Below are positions 42,731 through 46,185 of a DNA stretch of 46,185 nt, piece after piece. The first letter of the stretch is position 1. Each line of letters starts with the position of its first letter. The stretch is from Akkermansiaceae bacterium. GTDB lineage: Bacteria; Verrucomicrobiota; Verrucomicrobiia; Verrucomicrobiales; Akkermansiaceae. The notes under the pieces were generated by a model, which did no database searches, had not been told where the DNA came from, and was given only the letters and a program-made list of their open reading frames with translations. The position numbers were made by a program, and so were the translations under genes. The stretch lies in the NCBI GenBank assembly GCA_903908495.1, contig CAIVSK010000317.1, forward strand, positions 1-46,185, given 5' to 3'.

Positions 42731-43795
42731 CTATCCTAACACATCGTCCATAGCCGCGATGAGTTCCTGCATCGTTGCTGCGGTTTCGTTGCCCATGTTG
42801 GAGATGCGGAACGTGAGCCCCTTGATCTTGCCGTAGCCGCCGTTGATGATGTAGCCGTGCTTGGACTTGAGGTTCTTGATGAACCCGGCCTGGTCGAAAT
42901 CCGCCGGCTTCGCAAAGCACGTCAGGGAGACCGACTGGTTGCCCGCAGGGGCGAAATTGGCAAACCCGTGGCGGGCACCCCAGGCATGGATGAGGGCGTT
43001 GTTGGCGGCATGGCGCGCATAGCGCTGGGCCAGTCCCTCCGCGGCGATGGTTCCAAGCATGTGCTGCAACCCGAAGATGAGCGAGATGGCGGGGGTGGAT
43101 GGCGTGTTGTTCTTCTCCGCGTTCTTGGCAAACTCGATGAAGTCAAAGTAGTACCCCCGGTTTGGCAGGCCCTTGGCGCGTTCCAGCGCCGCTTCCGAAC
43201 AGAAAAACACCGTCAGCCCCGGCGGCAACGCCAGCGCCTTCTGTACCCCGGCCAGCAGCACGTCGATGCCAAGCGTATCCATGGCGATGGGCACCGCCGA
43301 AAACGATGACACGGCATCAACGACGAAAATCACGCCGGGATACGCCTTGACCACCTGGGCGATGCCGGCCAGATCGTTCATCACGCCGGTGGACGTTTCA
43401 TTGTGGATCAGGGTGACCAGATCAAAGCCACCTTCGTCGAGCTTCGCGCGCACCGCCTCCGGCGAGATCGCCTCGCCCCACCCGACTTGGATTCTGTCCG
43501 CCGCAAGGCCCATCTTGAGGGCGACATCGTACCATTTGTCAGAGAATGCGCCGCAGCAGAGGGTGAGGACTTTCTTGCCGCACAAATTGCGCAGCGCAGC
43601 TTCCATCACGCCCCACGCCGATGAGGTGGATAGAAATGCCGGGCGGGTGGTGCCGGCGAGTTGTTGCAGGCCGGGTTGTGTGGACGCATATAACTCTTCG
43701 AATTCGCTGCCGCGGTGGCCAATCATAGGATGGCTCATGGCGGCGAAGGTTTCCTTGGAAACATTGATCGGACCGGGAATGTAAAGTTTGGACAT
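42731..43795 (-). CDS. Class V aminotransferase (alanine-glyoxylate/serine-pyruvate type)
   Basis: This is a 354-residue PLP enzyme. It opens YIPGPINVSKETFAAMSHPM and GHRGSEFEELY, the class V start. The PLP-binding segment includes VVDAVSSFSAVPIAMD, and the Schiff-base lysine lies in AGVQKALALPPGL. GNETAATM near the end is also family-typical. It should exchange an amino group between alanine, serine or phosphoserine and a keto acid; the exact pair is not fixed by sequence. It is last in a minus-strand operon with dapF and dapA, separated by 52 bp from dapA. Confidence 0.85.
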   Translation of the reverse strand: MSKLYIPGPINVSKETFAAMSHPMIGHRGSEFEELYASTQPGLQQLAGTTRPAFLSTSSAWGVMEAALRNLCGKKVLTLCCGAFSDKWYDVALKMGLAADRIQVGWGEAISPEAVRAKLDEGGFDLVTLIHNETSTGVMNDLAGIAQVVKAYPGVIFVVDAVSSFSAVPIAMDTLGIDVLLAGVQKALALPPGLTVFFCSEAALERAKGLPNRGYYFDFIEFAKNAEKNNTPSTPAISLIFGLQHMLGTIAAEGLAQRYARHAANNALIHAWGARHGFANFAPAGNQSVSLTCFAKPADFDQAGFIKNLKSKHGYIINGGYGKIKGLTFRISNMGNETAATMQELIAAMDDVLG

Positions 43796-43847
43796 GGCAG
43801 TGGGATGTTAGCAGTTATCAGTTGGCAGAGCTAATCGAGACTCTGCA

Positions 43848-44732
43848 TCAGGGCAGCAAGTTGTAGGCCTCCAGCAGGGTGGCCAGGCTGGCAGTGTTGG
43901 ACGCGGAAAGTGGGGCGAGCGGCAACCGCAGCTCGGCGCTGCAATGCCCTTGCAAGGCCAGGGCGGATTTGATCGGCACCGGATTGACATCCAGCGTCAT
44001 CAGCCCGCGCATCAGCGGATAGTATTGCTTTTGCAGGACCAATGCCTCGTCGAACGATCCGTTCAAGCAGGCGCGCACCAGGCGTGCGATGACGTCGGGG
44101 ATCAGATTGGAAGCCACCGACACCAGGCCTGTGGCGCCACAGGCAATGAAGGGCAGGGTGAGCGGATCGTCGCCACACAGGATGGCGAAATCCTCGGGCA
44201 CCACTTGTAGCAATTGGTTGACGCGATCCACGGAGCCGCCCGCTTCCTTGATGGCGGTGATGTTCGGGAAGTCGGCGGCGAGGCGGGCCACTGTTTCCGG
44301 GGCGAATTCAATGATCGCGCGGCCCGGCACGCTGTAGAGCATCAGCGGCAATCCGGTGGACTCCGCGATGGCCTTGAAATGCAGGTAGAGTCCTTCCTGC
44401 GAGGGTTTGTTATAGTACGGGCAGACTTGCAGCGAGCCGGTGGCACCGAGTGCTTCGGCGGCCTCCGTGAGCTCGATCGCCTCGGAGGTTGAGTTGGATC
44501 CGGTTCCGGCGATGACCTGGCAGCGGCCGGCGGCAAACTCAATGGCCAGGCGGATCACTTCGATGTGCTCATCGGTGTCGAGGGTGGGCGACTCACCGGT
44601 GGTGCCGCAGGGCACGATGCCATCGACTCCGCCGGCGATTTGCCGTTCGATCAGGGATTGGAAGGCGCGAACATCAAGGGCACCGTCGCGGAACGGTGTG
44701 ATTAGGGCGGTATAGCTGCCTGAGAATTGCAT
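43848..44732 (-). CDS. dapA: 4-hydroxy-tetrahydrodipicolinate synthase
   Basis: This 294-residue TIM-barrel enzyme condenses pyruvate with aspartate semialdehyde in the lysine/diaminopimelate pathway. PCGTTGESPTL (about 41-51), VCPYYNKPSQEGL (catalytic Tyr region) and ITAIKEAGGS (Schiff-base Lys) are all intact. The ATG at 44732 gives the usual length and start MQFSGSYTALITPF. It is flanked by dapF (46 bp upstream) and the aminotransferase, a plausible diaminopimelate operon supplying peptidoglycan and lysine. Confidence 0.95.
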   Translation of the reverse strand: MQFSGSYTALITPFRDGALDVRAFQSLIERQIAGGVDGIVPCGTTGESPTLDTDEHIEVIRLAIEFAAGRCQVIAGTGSNSTSEAIELTEAAEALGATGSLQVCPYYNKPSQEGLYLHFKAIAESTGLPLMLYSVPGRAIIEFAPETVARLAADFPNITAIKEAGGSVDRVNQLLQVVPEDFAILCGDDPLTLPFIACGATGLVSVASNLIPDVIARLVRACLNGSFDEALVLQKQYYPLMRGLMTLDVNPVPIKSALALQGHCSAELRLPLAPLSASNTASLATLLEAYNLLP

Positions 44733-44778
44733 GGCGAAGAGAGCATGAACGATCCGGGCGGATCCTCCAAGCCGTATT

Positions 44779-45606
44779 TTAAAGCTCGATCTCACCCTCG
44801 AACACAAAATCCGCCGGGCCGGTGAGAGTGACGTTCTTAAACGCCTGCGCCCCGGATTTTTCAAAGCCGATTGCCAGGGTGTCGCCGCCTTCCACGTCCA
44901 CCCGGATCGGGCTGGCGGCACCGCTGAGCAGGTGGTGAATCAAGGCGGAGGCCACCATGCCGGTGCCGCAGGCGAGGGTCTCGTCTTCCACCCCCCGCTC
45001 GAAGGTGCGGATGGCGATGTGGCCGGGTGCCAGCACCGCCGCGAAATTCACGTTGGTGCCTGCCGGCGCGAAATCCGGATGCTGGCGGATGGCGCTGCCA
45101 TGGGTGGCGACATCGAAGGAATCCAGTGCTTCCGGGCTGTCCAGAAAGGTGACCACGTGCGGCACGCCGGTGTTGATGAAGTGCAGGGGCGCGTCAACAC
45201 CCGGCTCGCTGGCTCCGCTGTCAAGTTTGAGGTCTTTGGGCTCCGACATTGCGATGCGCACGTCGTCGCCAATCATTTCCGCGGCCAGCGTGCCGACCTG
45301 TGTCTCGAAGGTGACCCGCTTGAGCATTTTCTCGCCAAGGTGCGCGGTGAAGCGGCCAAAACACCGGGCCCCATTGCCGCACATCTCCGCTTCGTAGCCG
45401 TCCGCATTGTAGTAGCGGAAGCGAAAGTCCGCCCCCGCCCGTGCCGGTTCGATGGCCAGCAGGCCATCCGCGCCGATCCCGCGATTGCGGTCACACAGCG
45501 CCGCTATCGTGTCTGCATCCAGCGCGTCGCTCAGCGACAGATCGCGATTATCGACGACAATGAAATCATTGCCGGCGCCGTTCATTTTGTAAAAGTGGAG
45601 GAGCAT
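44779..45606 (-). CDS. dapF: Diaminopimelate epimerase
   Basis: This 275-residue epimerase interconverts LL- and meso-diaminopimelate using two cysteines. The first catalytic Cys is in AEMCGNGARCFGRF (about residues 74-87), the second in ETLACGTGMVASA near residue 220. The N-terminus FYKMNGAGNDFIVVDNR matches DapF. The ATG at 45606 gives the family's normal length. Just upstream is a 579-bp region with no gene; dapA and the aminotransferase follow it. Confidence 0.95.
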   Translation of the reverse strand: MLLHFYKMNGAGNDFIVVDNRDLSLSDALDADTIAALCDRNRGIGADGLLAIEPARAGADFRFRYYNADGYEAEMCGNGARCFGRFTAHLGEKMLKRVTFETQVGTLAAEMIGDDVRIAMSEPKDLKLDSGASEPGVDAPLHFINTGVPHVVTFLDSPEALDSFDVATHGSAIRQHPDFAPAGTNVNFAAVLAPGHIAIRTFERGVEDETLACGTGMVASALIHHLLSGAASPIRVDVEGGDTLAIGFEKSGAQAFKNVTLTGPADFVFEGEIEL

Positions 45607-46028
45607 GGGGGAAGGGGAGTTTGCGTTTGCCGTGGCTGCCTGGCGCAGCCGACCCCGCGTGGCCCGTGAGCCGCCGTACGGGGTAAGGACACTCCGATGG
45701 GAAGTCGATTCGGTCAAGCCCCGACAGCACAAGAATTCAACTCCGACCATCCACAGCCTACCGCCGCCTTGGGCAGCCCCCTCAAATCAGACCTTGGCAC
45801 CACCGGCCGTGGCCAATTTGCGCCTCGCCTGCATCTTTATCCCGGAGGGATTGCAGCCATTAGCCCGGGATTGAGGCGCGCCAGCGACCAATACCCCGGG
45901 AATCGGGCCGATTGCACATCAGCAAATTCGCCGCAGGCACCGTTCAAGTCGCCCATTTCATCCGCTTTCCATAACGCCGCAGGCACCACCGCTCGTCCCC
46001 TCGCCGCGCTTAGCCCAACCCAGATTGC
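45607..46028. other. Gene-poor region upstream of dapF
   Basis: No convincing gene, RNA or promoter was seen in these 422 bp, although the dapF promoter must lie here on the minus strand. Short open frames lack recognisable protein features. Confidence 0.5.
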
Positions 46029-46182
46029 TCCGCCCGTCTCAAAGGGAACCGCTGGAACGCTGTGATTTTCGTTAGCAAATGAATCAGACGATCGTCGGAA
46101 TTGTTTGTCACGTGTATCCTGACAATCCGCCCGTCTCAAAGGGACCCGCTGGAACGCTGTGACTTTCGTTAGCAAATGAATC
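46029..46182. repeat. 57-bp direct repeat, two copies at the contig end
   Basis: Copies at 46029-46085 and 46126-46182 match at 55 of 57 bases, with a 40-bp spacer and a 97-bp period. The contig ends three bases after the second copy, so a longer array may continue. Confidence 0.85.
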
Positions 46183-46185
46183 CGA

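Noticed and set aside
46070..46082. Possible integron attC site (GTTAGC)
   Set aside because: The bases do not fit GTTRRRY, no paired core was found, and the 97-bp period is too short for a cassette.
46029..46182. Possible CRISPR array at the contig end
   Set aside because: Two 57-bp units are longer than usual CRISPR repeats, only one spacer is visible and no cas gene is near.

Overview
The window looks like a contig from a high-GC Gram-negative bacterium, most likely Verrucomicrobiota. Three features suggest this. Two very large secreted proteins carry InlB-like repeats, LamG-like folds, a DPDGDGFTNLEEYA-type segment and RLR-type C-termini. Shine-Dalgarno sequences are often weak or absent. 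Outer-membrane and lipid genes include LolA-like, PagL-like and LpxL-like proteins. This placement is an inference from protein style; no rRNA or tRNA gene was found. The contig begins with a 35-G run that is probably artefactual and ends inside a direct repeat.

Left part (1-9344): a SOUL/heme-binding-like lipoprotein, an MFS exporter, a decayed PIN-toxin remnant, a giant eight-repeat secreted protein, a stand-alone CoaC-type flavoprotein, rpsN (zinc-free long form), an FmdB-type zinc ribbon protein and a CNNM/CorC-like membrane protein.

Malonate module (8676-15933): a GntR/FCD regulator (MatR-like) diverges from madL-madM (malonate transporter) and matB (malonyl-CoA synthetase). A perfect 10-bp palindrome, TTGTATACAA, lies in the matR-madL gap and recurs twice downstream of matB. 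The last copy sits 4 bp after the -10 box of a gene for a secreted 1074-residue protein with an SGNH-hydrolase domain. This ties an extracellular esterase-like protein to malonate uptake and activation. No malonyl-CoA decarboxylase is visible, so the malonyl-CoA may go directly to acyl synthesis.

Next come a flavin-reductase-like gene and a secreted clan-D-like glycosidase. They are followed by a roughly 16-kb, two-strand biosynthetic locus (19506-35935) related to aryl-polyene/fatty-acyl pathways. It holds an MMPL exporter, a LolA-like carrier, a ketoreductase, an ACP, a flippase-like protein, a B12-type radical SAM enzyme, an acyltransferase, a GT2 glycosyltransferase, a PAP2 phosphatase, an AMP-ligase, two lipoproteins, one polypeptide fusing an active ketosynthase to a chain-length-factor-like ketosynthase, an LpxL-like acyltransferase, a FabZ-like dehydratase and a polysaccharide deacetylase. 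A PagL-like lipid A deacylase follows. No ammonia-lyase, thioesterase or methyltransferase of the classical aryl polyene set is seen, while the radical SAM, flippase and PAP2 genes are extra.

Right part (36778-46185): an unknown membrane-anchored protein, a Fic AMPylase with a likely near-leaderless mRNA, infA with a basic extension, scpA divergent from an AsmA-like membrane protein, and a dapF-dapA-aminotransferase operon. Two interspersed repeat families sit at gene 3' ends. One is hairpins with an invariant GTCTC loop. The other is a 54-bp element that encodes the same C-terminal tail in two unrelated proteins.
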